Assembly (NCBI RefSeq): GCF_024168645.1
Contig: NZ_JALJWF010000001.1
Span: forward strand, 5,211,501 to 5,275,500
Origin: Pseudomonas sp. GGS8
Lineage (GTDB): Bacteria > Pseudomonadota > Gammaproteobacteria > Pseudomonadales > Pseudomonadaceae
Reading direction: 5' to 3'
Length of the DNA: 64,000 nucleotides
Shown in pieces: positions 30,301 to 38,648 of this stretch. Position 1 is the stretch's first letter, and every line of letters begins with the position of its first letter. The notes under the pieces were generated by a model that searched no databases, was not told the origin of the DNA, and saw nothing but the letters and a program-made list of their open reading frames with translations. Position numbers and translations under genes: made by a program.

Positions 30301-31767
30301 ACATCAGTTAGCAGCCTGGTGGGTGAGCAAACGCTCACGGTGAAGCGGATTATTACCATCCACCGACGCCTGCTTGACCTCTCTTACGAGCGTGTTTCAA
30401 ATTCTGTTGTCCCGAGCAAGACGCTCGTTGCGATGAGCATTCCAACGCGAGAAGACGGCGAGTTAGATGTGTCTTTCTTCGTCGATCAGATTGAGCAAAA
30501 GAAGGCTCAGAGCCTCAATACCATCAGCTTGTATGGTCAGCATCAGGCCACCCTAGGACTGCTCTCTCGCTTGTTGGGTGTTGATGTCATCGATCTTGTC
30601 AGGGGCTGGCCTGATGAGGGCTCGCTTCTCCAAGTCTCTACGGGGATAGGCCCCCACGATGTCTTCCCGTCTGATACAACTCAGGATCAGCCATGGGTCA
30701 TTGATCTGTCGATGCTCGTAGAGCTTGCAACACTGGGAGTGCTCGATGTGCTGGAGCTTTTCCCTAGGTTGTACGTCACAGCTGCCACCAAGCAACTGCT
30801 GGATGTGAAGGTGGAAACATCAGCCCGCTACCGAAAGAGCGGCACGCTCTTCTCCCGCGACGGGCAAGTCGGCATGCAGGAGCAAACTGAGGAAGTGTGG
30901 CATAAGGAGCGTGAGTTTCTCGAATTAATCGGGACGGCTATCGAAGCCTTCTGCCAAGTGGTTCCAGCGTACGGGCCGCCTGAGCAATCCGAGCAGTTGC
31001 AGATGCTCAAGGACATCTTGGGCCATGAAGACTATGCAGTCCTGCTCGCTTGCCAAGAGCATGGCGCAGGACTGTTGTCATTAGATGCTCGGCTACGCAA
31101 CCTTGCAGGCCTGCTGGGCATTGTTGGAGCATCACCTCAGATGCTGCTGAGGGAAGCTCTACGAGTGGACAGGATAACGCCTGAGGAGTACTCACGTGCC
31201 CTTATACGGCTAGTCATGAGCAGGCGGAGCTTTGTGTCGATTCGGGCAATGGATCTCATTGTCATGATGAATCAGGGGGAAGCATTCGCGAATTTCGGCA
31301 TCAATCGCCTGCGCAGTTACCTTGCTGAGGTGCAGCTTGCGTTTCACACAGCGGTACCAGTAATCGTAGATTTTGTGTGCGGGATGTACATACAAAAACG
31401 CTGCAACCTTAGCGTGATGCTCCAATTGATTGAGTACTGCTTTGAGCCATTGTTCCGGCACCCTCACCGCCCGGAAAACTTCCGCCAGTTGGCCCTTGAG
31501 CAGGTCTTCCTCAAGTTCTACAGATTCAAAATTAGCCCCGCGGCTCGTCGAGCCATTGAGCGAAGTCTGCAAGCGGCTGAACAGCGAGCCGAGCGTCCAC
31601 TCAAACAGGTGAAGCTGGACGCGGAGATTTCCTATGGCTACGTAACACCATTCTGGTCAGCAATAGCCCCCTCAATGCTGGGCGCTACTCAGGTAGAGGC
31701 TCAGAGTGAGGTGCCTTCCCTGAATTCGGATGGACAACAAACGGAAGAGCGTCAGCAGGGGAGCTAA
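27304..31767 (+). CDS. Giant Cap4-like nuclease - TPR - PIN-like protein
   Basis: The 1487-aa protein has three parts. Residues 30-105: GGRGIVFEHRVQA, DD at 79-80 and QMK at 99-101, the DUF4297/Cap4 nuclease pattern. Residues about 350-930: tandem TPR-like helical pairs (QARWYFLRGMCFWHLSDD, YLDAQAQLELIEEDL). Residues about 1126-1270: a PIN-like fold with DLSMLVELATLGVLD, then HEDYAVLLACQ and LLSLDARLRNLA giving spaced acidic residues. A basic, low-complexity N-terminus (KAAKASTTKSKTRQK) may bind nucleic acid. Two nuclease-type folds around a TPR scaffold is unusual. A TTG at 27289 is an alternative start; ATG 27304 fits the protein better. It is probably co-transcribed with the 349-aa gene. 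Confidence 0.7.
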   Translation: MARPPRTKAAKASTTKSKTRQKQVASPISTGGRGIVFEHRVQAVRLLAMCLGDHCAGMRDGFVIGGLLFQGRGFGHNTDDLVIQAVSPSTGQKATIRMQMKRSPKATANNEAFKEAVGLAWLDFRAPTFQRGIDDSLIVYHVASSSHMESAVEVVRLAFGSLSHDTWYARVHAEGSSNERNRAAYAAIKAAVELYNEAPVAGEDLRQFALHLRFIPHDLDSDRSQEVGYQKQFIEHALPHRESGTVWAKLVSVCAELNGTGAEIDLTSLPLHLEGLAEEFKMARLMREAFRALKAGAIVVGQERNDQLAPLAEYLAPLFSGNGAAASTLLADELPTVSQTSESTLASRQLDRISKLHNDHRYLDAQAQLELIEEDLNTFDGHQQARWYFLRGMCFWHLSDDVNAAADLEMAASLYPDDERIVAGQVRAYMLKNDVQAAIQVGQAAIVRFPDSYSVWVALTNARLLNREQLIAEEIPEAFREKSGAWQMLASSMAGAGDDEGAIGTIRKAMEQSDSSIFILENYLRLVLRLATANPFHVNTRSQPQDRRGLILDAMSKFDDREGVLWAEQSPRTKTEIVFHLAYAHLLLGQPAEALSMIEAGRQHGVPEDELTPRVELEALCDLHRQSDAVARFADRIEQLPDEARVIYGQACLVANNTEMLAAAYSAQLSQPDTDGSRKATRILRHMHWELLLRHEQHEVVRGELAHLGITPQTSSISDGVFAARAYAGDEAMRQAFEDRVAELAPQSSDLLDLSMASQWMLHARRYHDAITMLERILPRDSFSPLHVDLLHCYALSEQRSKVRDLLESLPGEWRHSADARHVALSIYGEAGDWPKMRELAELLVNESPSDAAGWLLFIQVLANENPGQMDDYVARLPVLLNGTVQEQLKLANVELSRGMQERGLDRIYRAMRLNGDDVDAAAGHISLMIMASSAIEAIQALPSAVEIGTSVELEDSAGKNGYVSIDFSSELPPAPSGEFIAADSPQAARLLGLKVGDTTSVSSLVGEQTLTVKRIITIHRRLLDLSYERVSNSVVPSKTLVAMSIPTREDGELDVSFFVDQIEQKKAQSLNTISLYGQHQATLGLLSRLLGVDVIDLVRGWPDEGSLLQVSTGIGPHDVFPSDTTQDQPWVIDLSMLVELATLGVLDVLELFPRLYVTAATKQLLDVKVETSARYRKSGTLFSRDGQVGMQEQTEEVWHKEREFLELIGTAIEAFCQVVPAYGPPEQSEQLQMLKDILGHEDYAVLLACQEHGAGLLSLDARLRNLAGLLGIVGASPQMLLREALRVDRITPEEYSRALIRLVMSRRSFVSIRAMDLIVMMNQGEAFANFGINRLRSYLAEVQLAFHTAVPVIVDFVCGMYIQKRCNLSVMLQLIEYCFEPLFRHPHRPENFRQLALEQVFLKFYRFKISPAARRAIERSLQAAEQRAERPLKQVKLDAEISYGYVTPFWSAIAPSMLGATQVEAQSEVPSLNSDGQQTEERQQGS

Positions 31768-31928
31768 CCGCGCGGGCAGTTCGCAACTCCGCGGGGCGGG
31801 TTTATTAGCGATAAGCCTGGCCATCTCCTGCGACCTGCAGCTATGTTCGGATCAATCACCTCGCCTGCCTCGGGGGCCATGTCGCAGGAAATGTTCGCGC
31901 AAGACTTGCGCTCCACCACGACTATTTC

Positions 31929-33071
31929 TCACTCATACGCCTTGCGCAATCGCTCCTCGAAAAGCGGCTGAAAGAGCTCGGCTTCAGCTTTTTGCCACCA
32001 AACCGTGTCTTCCTTTTCGTCTGCAAATGCCAGCAAGTCATGCGCCAGGAACACTTCAAATCCCTCTCGCGCCACCTTGTCTTCGGCGCTCAACTCATAC
32101 AATCCCGCCTGAGCCAGCAGCTTCTTCACGATCAGAGGCATCAGCCAGGTCGCGAAAAGGAGGTGGTTATGCCGGGGCCATAGGTTTCCCTTTTGAGTCG
32201 TATTTGGGCCATGAGCCGCTGCGTTTCGAGCCGCACTGAAATCATGAACCCAGACGTCGAGTGGACGATCGACGTTGCTGTCCCAGTGCTTGCACCACCA
32301 CGACTCGTCCAGGTTTCCCTTGTGCCAGATGGGCGGATTTGTGAGTTCGTCAAAGTGTCCATTGATAGCCCTACGGAATGCAGCCTTGTCATGTGGCGCG
32401 CCAAGCAATGTGTCCATGGCGATCCTCATCAAAATGAGCTCTGATCGCTCATCCATCGAGGATGCATCGGTGTTGGCTCTGAGGAAGGCTACGATCGCCT
32501 CATCAATACTCTGCTTCAGTTCTCCATCGGGCATCCTAAGCAGTGCTTCCAACAAGAGGACGTCTAGAGAAATGCGCGGGCTGTTGTCGACGTGGTATGG
32601 CCGAATGAATTTGAGCCCGCGCCTCCCCGCCAACATATTTTGTGTACCGCCGTCACGCCGTCGGGTGGTGATGCAGGAGTGCGTGGGCGAGCCAACATCG
32701 AATCGCTGCGCCACAATTTGAAGCGTATCTGCGTTGTAGTAACCGGACGTTGAGCACAACGTCCGGCCTGCTAGCGCGGAAAATGCGAGGTAGGATCCCT
32801 GAACCAAACGGTGTTGGATCTCGAAGTCAGAGACGTCCAGACCTGCTGCGTCATTGTCCCAGATGATGAGTGCCGCCTGATGGATCGGCTCAGCGGCTTG
32901 AGTACCCCGCCCTCGATCGCCGTAGTTCCCTAGAACACCGTCTAGAGCCTCCTGCGGGATCCCCAGCAATTCACCGGGGAGTCGTCCCCTCTCGTACGGG
33001 ATCAACCGCATGCTTGCAACTCGCAGCTCCTCTGTCACCGACGTCCAAGGTAGGAAGAACAGAGCTGCCAT
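31929..33071 (-). CDS. HEPN-motif protein, possible RNase
   Basis: The 380-aa product carries RNAAAH near residues 278-283, the Rx4H signature of HEPN ribonucleases, in a helical C-terminal half (VHDFSAARNAAAHG). The N-terminal half is unassigned. ATG 33071 has a perfect AGGAGG seven bases upstream, which decides it against the longer frame to 33110. HEPN RNases in defence islands often act alone by cutting RNA on infection (as ApeA does), or as toxins with a nucleotidyltransferase partner; no such partner is adjacent. It is convergent with the nuclease-PIN gene and 224 bp from the unit on its other side, so it is likely independent. Confidence 0.55.
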   Translation of the reverse strand: MAALFFLPWTSVTEELRVASMRLIPYERGRLPGELLGIPQEALDGVLGNYGDRGRGTQAAEPIHQAALIIWDNDAAGLDVSDFEIQHRLVQGSYLAFSALAGRTLCSTSGYYNADTLQIVAQRFDVGSPTHSCITTRRRDGGTQNMLAGRRGLKFIRPYHVDNSPRISLDVLLLEALLRMPDGELKQSIDEAIVAFLRANTDASSMDERSELILMRIAMDTLLGAPHDKAAFRRAINGHFDELTNPPIWHKGNLDESWWCKHWDSNVDRPLDVWVHDFSAARNAAAHGPNTTQKGNLWPRHNHLLFATWLMPLIVKKLLAQAGLYELSAEDKVAREGFEVFLAHDLLAFADEKEDTVWWQKAEAELFQPLFEERLRKAYE

Positions 33072-33294
33072 GGTGATCCTCCTTTTCACATGTCCAGAGG
33101 TGATGGGCAATTAATACCCTGGCCGTTATCGTGACCAAGGTGTTCGACTACTGCAAAAAGAGAGGGAGTCATCGATCCATCGTTCACCCAATGTGATGCC
33201 TATCGCTTACTCTTAGGCTGACAGTCCTTTGCAGCCAAGGCCATGACGAAAGGCAAATGCCTTTCAGTCAACGTCTCGTGTACTACGTGCCCTC

Positions 33295-35373
33295 TCAATT
33301 GTGCAGGCAGATTTCGACGATTTTCTGAAGAATTGAGGTTTTGGCTGACTCTCGAAGCTTCACGATGTCGTAGGTGAAGGTGGAGAAGAACAGTTCGCCC
33401 AACGGGTGATCCAACACGGGAAGCCGGGTGCCGCAATCTCGTGTGAGCAAGGTGTTGTAGACCAGACTCTGCTTCTGGATCGTATTGTTAGCAGACTTGT
33501 TGGAAGCTACAAAGAACCATGCGCCTTCAACGCCATTGTCTTGGATGAAGACGCTGTGGCGCTGTTTCTGCCTGGTGGGGGTCAGGTAATACGGTAGTGC
33601 AGCCGCTTGGATACCGACTTCCCGCGAGGGAGAAACGCCGCTGTCCTGGCGCACCTGGTTATCGAAAAGTGTGTTTCCGATTATGGAGGGAACGCGGCCC
33701 GTGTTGTATGCCGTTAGCCAGGCACCAGTGCTTTTGTCATGGATCAGGAAAGCCCCATCCCAGATAGCATCGAATGGTTTTTTGTCCTCTTTCCCGAAGA
33801 CTGCAGCTAGCTTCTTGAACTCGTAGTTGAACTCTCCTCTCGAGGATTCGTCGTAGCGGCGGGAAGCCTCGATTTTGATACATTCACCTTCAACAAACAC
33901 ATCAAGAACCTGAATGTAGATGTTTTCACCACGATCCTTCCGACAGCTTATCAACTGTATAGACCGCGCGGGCAGGGACGCGCCTTCGATTCTCACCAGT
34001 TTGTCCCGGAAGATGCATTCCTTGAGCGCGAGCTCCTGCAAGCTTTTTTCAATCGACGCTGCCGACAGAGATTTGCCCGGCAACACGTTAAAACCCTGAC
34101 AGATGCTGTCTACTCCTCCTGTGAAGCGGTGCAGCTTCACGGAGGTGTAGTAATCAAAGACGGCTTCCGGGCTGCGCTGCTTGCGCGCAAGCGCCTGCCA
34201 GAAACTGTTGTGAGCTTCGTTGGCGCTGGTGTCGAAGATGCTGGAGCCGTTCTTGCTACCCCCTGGTGTCTTGATCTTCTCGTTGACCACCAAGTAATTC
34301 GTGGTGCCCACCTCAAGGTCTGTCGGTGCAGGAAGGCTCTCTGCGGTCAACACCTTGGAGGCACCGAATTTATCTGCAAGCTTAGATATGCTGCCGAGCC
34401 AGGCCTCATCGGTCGACGGCTTGGACGACGTATCGAGTAGCAAAAGTGGGTTTGACATCTTAGGGAGCCCTTCCAGGAAAGTTTTAACCTGGTGGGTTGC
34501 CTCGTAAACAACAGGCTTGAACTCGATGCTATAACGCTTGAACAGACGCTCTATTCGATTCAGGCAGTCTGTCTGATGGTAGTTGATGCTGTTGTGGTAC
34601 TGATCGAAGGCCGTCGCGTTCACGTTGTTTGTGGCGAATGCCATGTAATTGCGATCACTGTCCGTAGTCGCATTGAGTTTCCGGGTACGCTGGAAGCGCT
34701 TCCCAGACCAATCGAACATGAGATTGCCCGTTTCGCCCACCGGCAGGCTAATGGAGTCCTGCGAGAGAGAGCATTGCATCGTCACCCTGCTGAGCGTGAG
34801 CGCGAGTTCCTGCTCGGTGGAAAAATACAGGTCGTACTGCAGCGCATCGAAGACGTAACTGCCGTTTTTCATCGTGCGGTTGTGCACTAGCCCAATGTAC
34901 AGATCCGCGTTGAACTCGACCGGCGCTATCTCGTAGTGCTTGTGAACGTCGCCGAGGAACGAAAGCTTGAGCTTTAAGTCCAGGAGCGCCTGAATCGCGT
35001 AATTGGGGTATAGCGAGTGCTCTGCGATTACCCGGCGAACCTGACCAGGCTCTGGTGCCTGGGTGCTCAAAAAGAGGAAACCGAACACCCCTTTTCTGCC
35101 GCTGAATCTGCTGTAGTGCACCCCGGTCGAAGCAGGAATACCAAGCGTTTTTCGGATGAAATCCTTGATGGTGGAGTCGACCCGCTGATAGTACTCTGCG
35201 GCCTCCTCGCCATATTTCCTGGCGACCTCGACAACTGCTGCCCGAACGAAACCTTGCCCCTCCTCAGGAGCCGACAAGCGCTCAATGATGCCTTCAAGAT
35301 CACCGGACAATTTCAGCATGTTTGTGCGAGCTTTGGCGGCGGTTCCAGGTTCCAAGACATTGAAAAGGGTCAT
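33295..35373 (-). CDS. Unrecognised 692-aa protein of a helicase-linked pair
   Basis: No domain is recognised. The sequence is soluble and mixed alpha/beta with few cysteines. A central NPLLLLDTSS.PSTDEAWLG and a C-terminal ASNKSANNTIQKQSLVYNT with LDHPLGELFF faintly suggest an RNase-H/PIWI-like fold, but I cannot place a catalytic tetrad. Its start overlaps the stop of the helicase gene by 4 bp (ATGA), so the two were one translation-coupled system. With the helicase truncated, it may no longer be functional. A stretch of 223 bp to the HEPN gene holds nothing notable. Confidence 0.6.
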   Translation of the reverse strand: MTLFNVLEPGTAAKARTNMLKLSGDLEGIIERLSAPEEGQGFVRAAVVEVARKYGEEAAEYYQRVDSTIKDFIRKTLGIPASTGVHYSRFSGRKGVFGFLFLSTQAPEPGQVRRVIAEHSLYPNYAIQALLDLKLKLSFLGDVHKHYEIAPVEFNADLYIGLVHNRTMKNGSYVFDALQYDLYFSTEQELALTLSRVTMQCSLSQDSISLPVGETGNLMFDWSGKRFQRTRKLNATTDSDRNYMAFATNNVNATAFDQYHNSINYHQTDCLNRIERLFKRYSIEFKPVVYEATHQVKTFLEGLPKMSNPLLLLDTSSKPSTDEAWLGSISKLADKFGASKVLTAESLPAPTDLEVGTTNYLVVNEKIKTPGGSKNGSSIFDTSANEAHNSFWQALARKQRSPEAVFDYYTSVKLHRFTGGVDSICQGFNVLPGKSLSAASIEKSLQELALKECIFRDKLVRIEGASLPARSIQLISCRKDRGENIYIQVLDVFVEGECIKIEASRRYDESSRGEFNYEFKKLAAVFGKEDKKPFDAIWDGAFLIHDKSTGAWLTAYNTGRVPSIIGNTLFDNQVRQDSGVSPSREVGIQAAALPYYLTPTRQKQRHSVFIQDNGVEGAWFFVASNKSANNTIQKQSLVYNTLLTRDCGTRLPVLDHPLGELFFSTFTYDIVKLRESAKTSILQKIVEICLHN

Positions 35374-38300
35374 TGCGCGTTCCTTAGCAGCTTTACCAAA
35401 GTGGGGTTGATCATCAAGCGGTCATCGACACGGTGGATTCGGGTTGTGCCTGTAACGGGGACATACTTGGTGATCATCTTGAAGGCGTTGAGGAAGTGGA
35501 TCGACTCCCCGAAATTAAACTCACGCTCGGCATTCAAGTCATTGTCGTCCGGTTGCGTGTTGACGTAGAGGAAGCGAGGTCGCAGGTTCAGGCGACTGCA
35601 CAACTCGTACATTTCCTGCCTTTTGGTTTCCGCCCGGTGAAGGGTTTTAAGGGACAGCTCCTGGTTGTTCAGGGTGCCCGACCACCGCTTCACGTCAATG
35701 CAGATGAGGGTGTCTCCATCGTGAACGTAGGTGTCGTAGCGCTCATACACCGCAGGGCCCAGAAGAGAGATTAACTGATCCAGATTCAGTGGCTTGACCC
35801 CGAGCGTGGAGAGCACCTTCGAAAAGATGAATTCACCTACATTCCCTTTCAGGAGTGGAATCAGGGCGGGATTTGGTAGGTGCACATCAATCCCATCGCT
35901 GGCCATGTTGCACGCCAGATTGATGATGCCGGGCCCTAAGTCATGGTCTTCACTATCGGTGCGCACGTAGTCCGGCACAAGCCACTTGCCAGGCTGGTAT
36001 ACGGCATGCCCATGCAACAGGTCGCTCAGGTGATGGAAGCTTTCTAAGGTCGTGCAGACGGTGACCCTATCGGTCACGTCCCTAGGCAGGTAGAAGGTGC
36101 TGATGACCCCTTGGTAGTAACCAGAGGCCTTCACCAGCGGGGATGTCAGCAGCTTGCGTACGTACTTTTCTGGAGCGGTGATGCTCTCCTGCGATCTGAG
36201 CATCTCGTTGAGCTCCATCGCATCCCGGTCACCTTCACGCGCGCCTTTGAGTATCTTGTTTCGGAATGCTCCGCTGAAGAAGTCCTCAATGTCGCCAGCA
36301 GCCGCAGCGACGGTGGTGGTGAACTGCTCACGTTCTTCCTGAGTCGCGAAGCATCGGCTTTCTGCTTGTTGCAGGCAGAACTGCATGAGCTTGTGATTCA
36401 GCAGAGAAAGGCTGTTGATGAGAAGATCATTACCTTCTCGGCGAAGCCGGCTATACCGCACGATCAGGTCATCGATAACGTCACTGGGCAGGAATATTTC
36501 GGTATGGAGCAGAGTATCCCGCCGCTCTACTCGCCCTACGGCCTGGATGATCGCTTTGAGAACGGCCAGGTCATGCTCCTGGTTCAAAATGCGGCGGTTC
36601 TTGGGCTGCATAAGGTTCGAGTCGAACTCAGCTAAGCGTACCGCCTCGCTCTCCCCGGAGGAGATATGCTTGAGCAGAAGAATGTGGTTCTTGACGGTGT
36701 TGAGGCCGGTGTCCTTCTCGCGAATCGCGCTGTAGAAAGGCGTGTTGACCAGCACGAGGCGGTCAAAGTCCTGGTGGAAATTGTCCTCGGCCCGCTCAAC
36801 GAACAGGTTGAGGCCGGTACCAGCGCTGCCGTAGGCAGAGATCAAACAGATACGGGTGTCAGCATCCACCTTGAGATACTGATCAATGTCGACCTCTCTC
36901 GCCAACTGGGAGCTGAAGAGGATGACCCTTATCTTGGTTTTGCCCTCAAAGGGCTTTAACTCAAAAATCTTATCTTGGTAGAGGCACCGCAGGCCCTTCA
37001 GGCGCCCCTCAATACCCTGCGTGAACAGGTTCTTGAAGAGCTCCGCGAAGCGATTGTTGAGCGAAAGCACGAAGGTATTTTTCTCGTCCCAGGCTGCCAT
37101 GAGCATCGCTTCGATCTGCCGGCGGTATGCAGACATCCGGTACTTGTTTTCACGATATCCAGGCGGTAGCAGGGAGTCTGACCAGAAGCGATAGGTGCTT
37201 TTGAAGACGGGATCGCTGCGCAGGCCGCTGATGTCGTCGGCGGACGTCTTATGGAAGGGCCTGACTTCCATGGTTCTGGCTTTCGCACGAGCAGTCCGGA
37301 GATCCGACATCGCGCCTACGTCAGCCTGGGAGCGCTGAACGACCCGTACATCAAGGTTACTGGATGGTGCTTCCCCATAGCGGGCGAGCATTTTCCTGGA
37401 GAAATTGCCGGAGTAGGAATGCTTGAAGCCCGTCGTTGCGCTGAGGCACATAGCGCTGTTTTGCGTTCCGTGCAGGACACGAAGCAGTTTGACCTCGGGG
37501 AGTTCCAGGATCAGATCAAGATGGAAGTCGACGAATACCCGGTTCTTCACCGCGTCGCCACCGAAAGGAATCTCGTCCACCTTAATCAGCGAGAACACAA
37601 TTTTCGGGGCGAAGAATGTGAAGAAGGCATCAACGAAGATTTCCGCGTCCTTGGCACGGTCAAAAACAGAAGCCACGTAGGAACGATGTTGACGGGACTT
37701 CTTGATGAACTCAGACAGGGGGGCGTTTTGACTAGCATCCTCACCTAGCTCAAGCAGATGCCGCAGCGGGCTATCCTGAGGAATCTTGGAGCATGCGTAC
37801 AGAGCGCACAGCATGACCTGTAGGAAATCATGTAGGGTTGGATCGGAGCATGGGGCGCCGTCATCGAAAGACAGGCGGATCTCGCTTTTCCCGCATACAG
37901 ATCGCATCCGGATTCGCTTCAGGGCGGCCTCGTTATAGAAACGCCTGGGCGTCAGGCTGAAGATGTTCTGTGACAACGCAAGGATTTGCTCTACGTCGCG
38001 ATTGTTGATCGTGATATGGCCGACATTCCCGGAGCACATCTGCAGGATAGAATCCAAGCTCACGCTGGTTTCGCAATCCTCTTCGTAATGCCGGCGCAGA
38101 TCTTTCATCAGCTCAACTGTTTCGTTGAACGCAATGGGCTCCTCGTCATCAGGGCCATACTTTGCCGAGATCATCTCCATCAAGCGGTGCAGGCCGGCAA
38201 TGACGTGAGGCGGCTTGACCTTCTCGCTGACCAGCTTCTTCTTACTCTCTTCAAAAATTCGGTCGTAGCTGTCGTGCTCTTCATCGATGACGAGGTTGAA

Positions 38301-38453
38301 GGTGATGCCATGCGTCTTGAAATAGTTGGATTCGTCAGGGACGAAGAAGTCTTCCTTCAGGTAAGTGATTTGTTCGTCATGGGGCAAGCTGCAGGCGGCT
38401 CCGATCGGGGCGATACTCTCCTCCTGCGGCTTGCCAAATGAAAAGTCAGGCAC
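35370..38453 (-). CDS. SF2 helicase with C-terminal PD-(D/E)xK nuclease, 5'-truncated
   Basis: The readable 1027 residues begin (GTG 38453) only about 50 residues before a DExH box (VIDEEH). SAT motif III (AMCLSATTG) and motif VI (IIQAVGRVERR) follow, and the C-terminus has YDTYVHDGDTLICIDVKRW, a D...(D/E)xK nuclease core. The P-loop and everything before it are missing: the frame is open upstream to a stop at 38520 but holds no GxGKT. So ATP binding is lost. The break lies within 130 bp of a housekeeping-type sugar transporter, i.e. at the island's right edge. It overlaps the 692-aa gene by 4 bp. It is probably a dead remnant; a split gene elsewhere is a remote alternative. Confidence 0.72.
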   Translation of the reverse strand: MPDFSFGKPQEESIAPIGAACSLPHDEQITYLKEDFFVPDESNYFKTHGITFNLVIDEEHDSYDRIFEESKKKLVSEKVKPPHVIAGLHRLMEMISAKYGPDDEEPIAFNETVELMKDLRRHYEEDCETSVSLDSILQMCSGNVGHITINNRDVEQILALSQNIFSLTPRRFYNEAALKRIRMRSVCGKSEIRLSFDDGAPCSDPTLHDFLQVMLCALYACSKIPQDSPLRHLLELGEDASQNAPLSEFIKKSRQHRSYVASVFDRAKDAEIFVDAFFTFFAPKIVFSLIKVDEIPFGGDAVKNRVFVDFHLDLILELPEVKLLRVLHGTQNSAMCLSATTGFKHSYSGNFSRKMLARYGEAPSSNLDVRVVQRSQADVGAMSDLRTARAKARTMEVRPFHKTSADDISGLRSDPVFKSTYRFWSDSLLPPGYRENKYRMSAYRRQIEAMLMAAWDEKNTFVLSLNNRFAELFKNLFTQGIEGRLKGLRCLYQDKIFELKPFEGKTKIRVILFSSQLAREVDIDQYLKVDADTRICLISAYGSAGTGLNLFVERAEDNFHQDFDRLVLVNTPFYSAIREKDTGLNTVKNHILLLKHISSGESEAVRLAEFDSNLMQPKNRRILNQEHDLAVLKAIIQAVGRVERRDTLLHTEIFLPSDVIDDLIVRYSRLRREGNDLLINSLSLLNHKLMQFCLQQAESRCFATQEEREQFTTTVAAAAGDIEDFFSGAFRNKILKGAREGDRDAMELNEMLRSQESITAPEKYVRKLLTSPLVKASGYYQGVISTFYLPRDVTDRVTVCTTLESFHHLSDLLHGHAVYQPGKWLVPDYVRTDSEDHDLGPGIINLACNMASDGIDVHLPNPALIPLLKGNVGEFIFSKVLSTLGVKPLNLDQLISLLGPAVYERYDTYVHDGDTLICIDVKRWSGTLNNQELSLKTLHRAETKRQEMYELCSRLNLRPRFLYVNTQPDDNDLNAEREFNFGESIHFLNAFKMITKYVPVTGTTRIHRVDDRLMINPTLVKLLRNAQ

Positions 38454-38648
38454 TAAGGTAGCGCCCTCTAACGACTGGCCCTGGACTTTGGGTGAGCGGT
38501 AGCGGCTACAGACAAAAAATCAGATGGCAGCGCACCCTCCTTTGGCGAGTACTTCACCGCACAAAGATAGCGCTGTCCCACTGTCAAGGTGCCCGAGGCT
38601 CTATAGAGCTTTCCTTGAAAGTAACAATCACAAGAAAGGAAGCCCGTG

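Noticed and set aside
33295..35373. Argonaute/PIWI assignment for the 692-aa protein
   Set aside because: A vague RNase-H-like feel only; no DEDX tetrad or MID motif could be placed.
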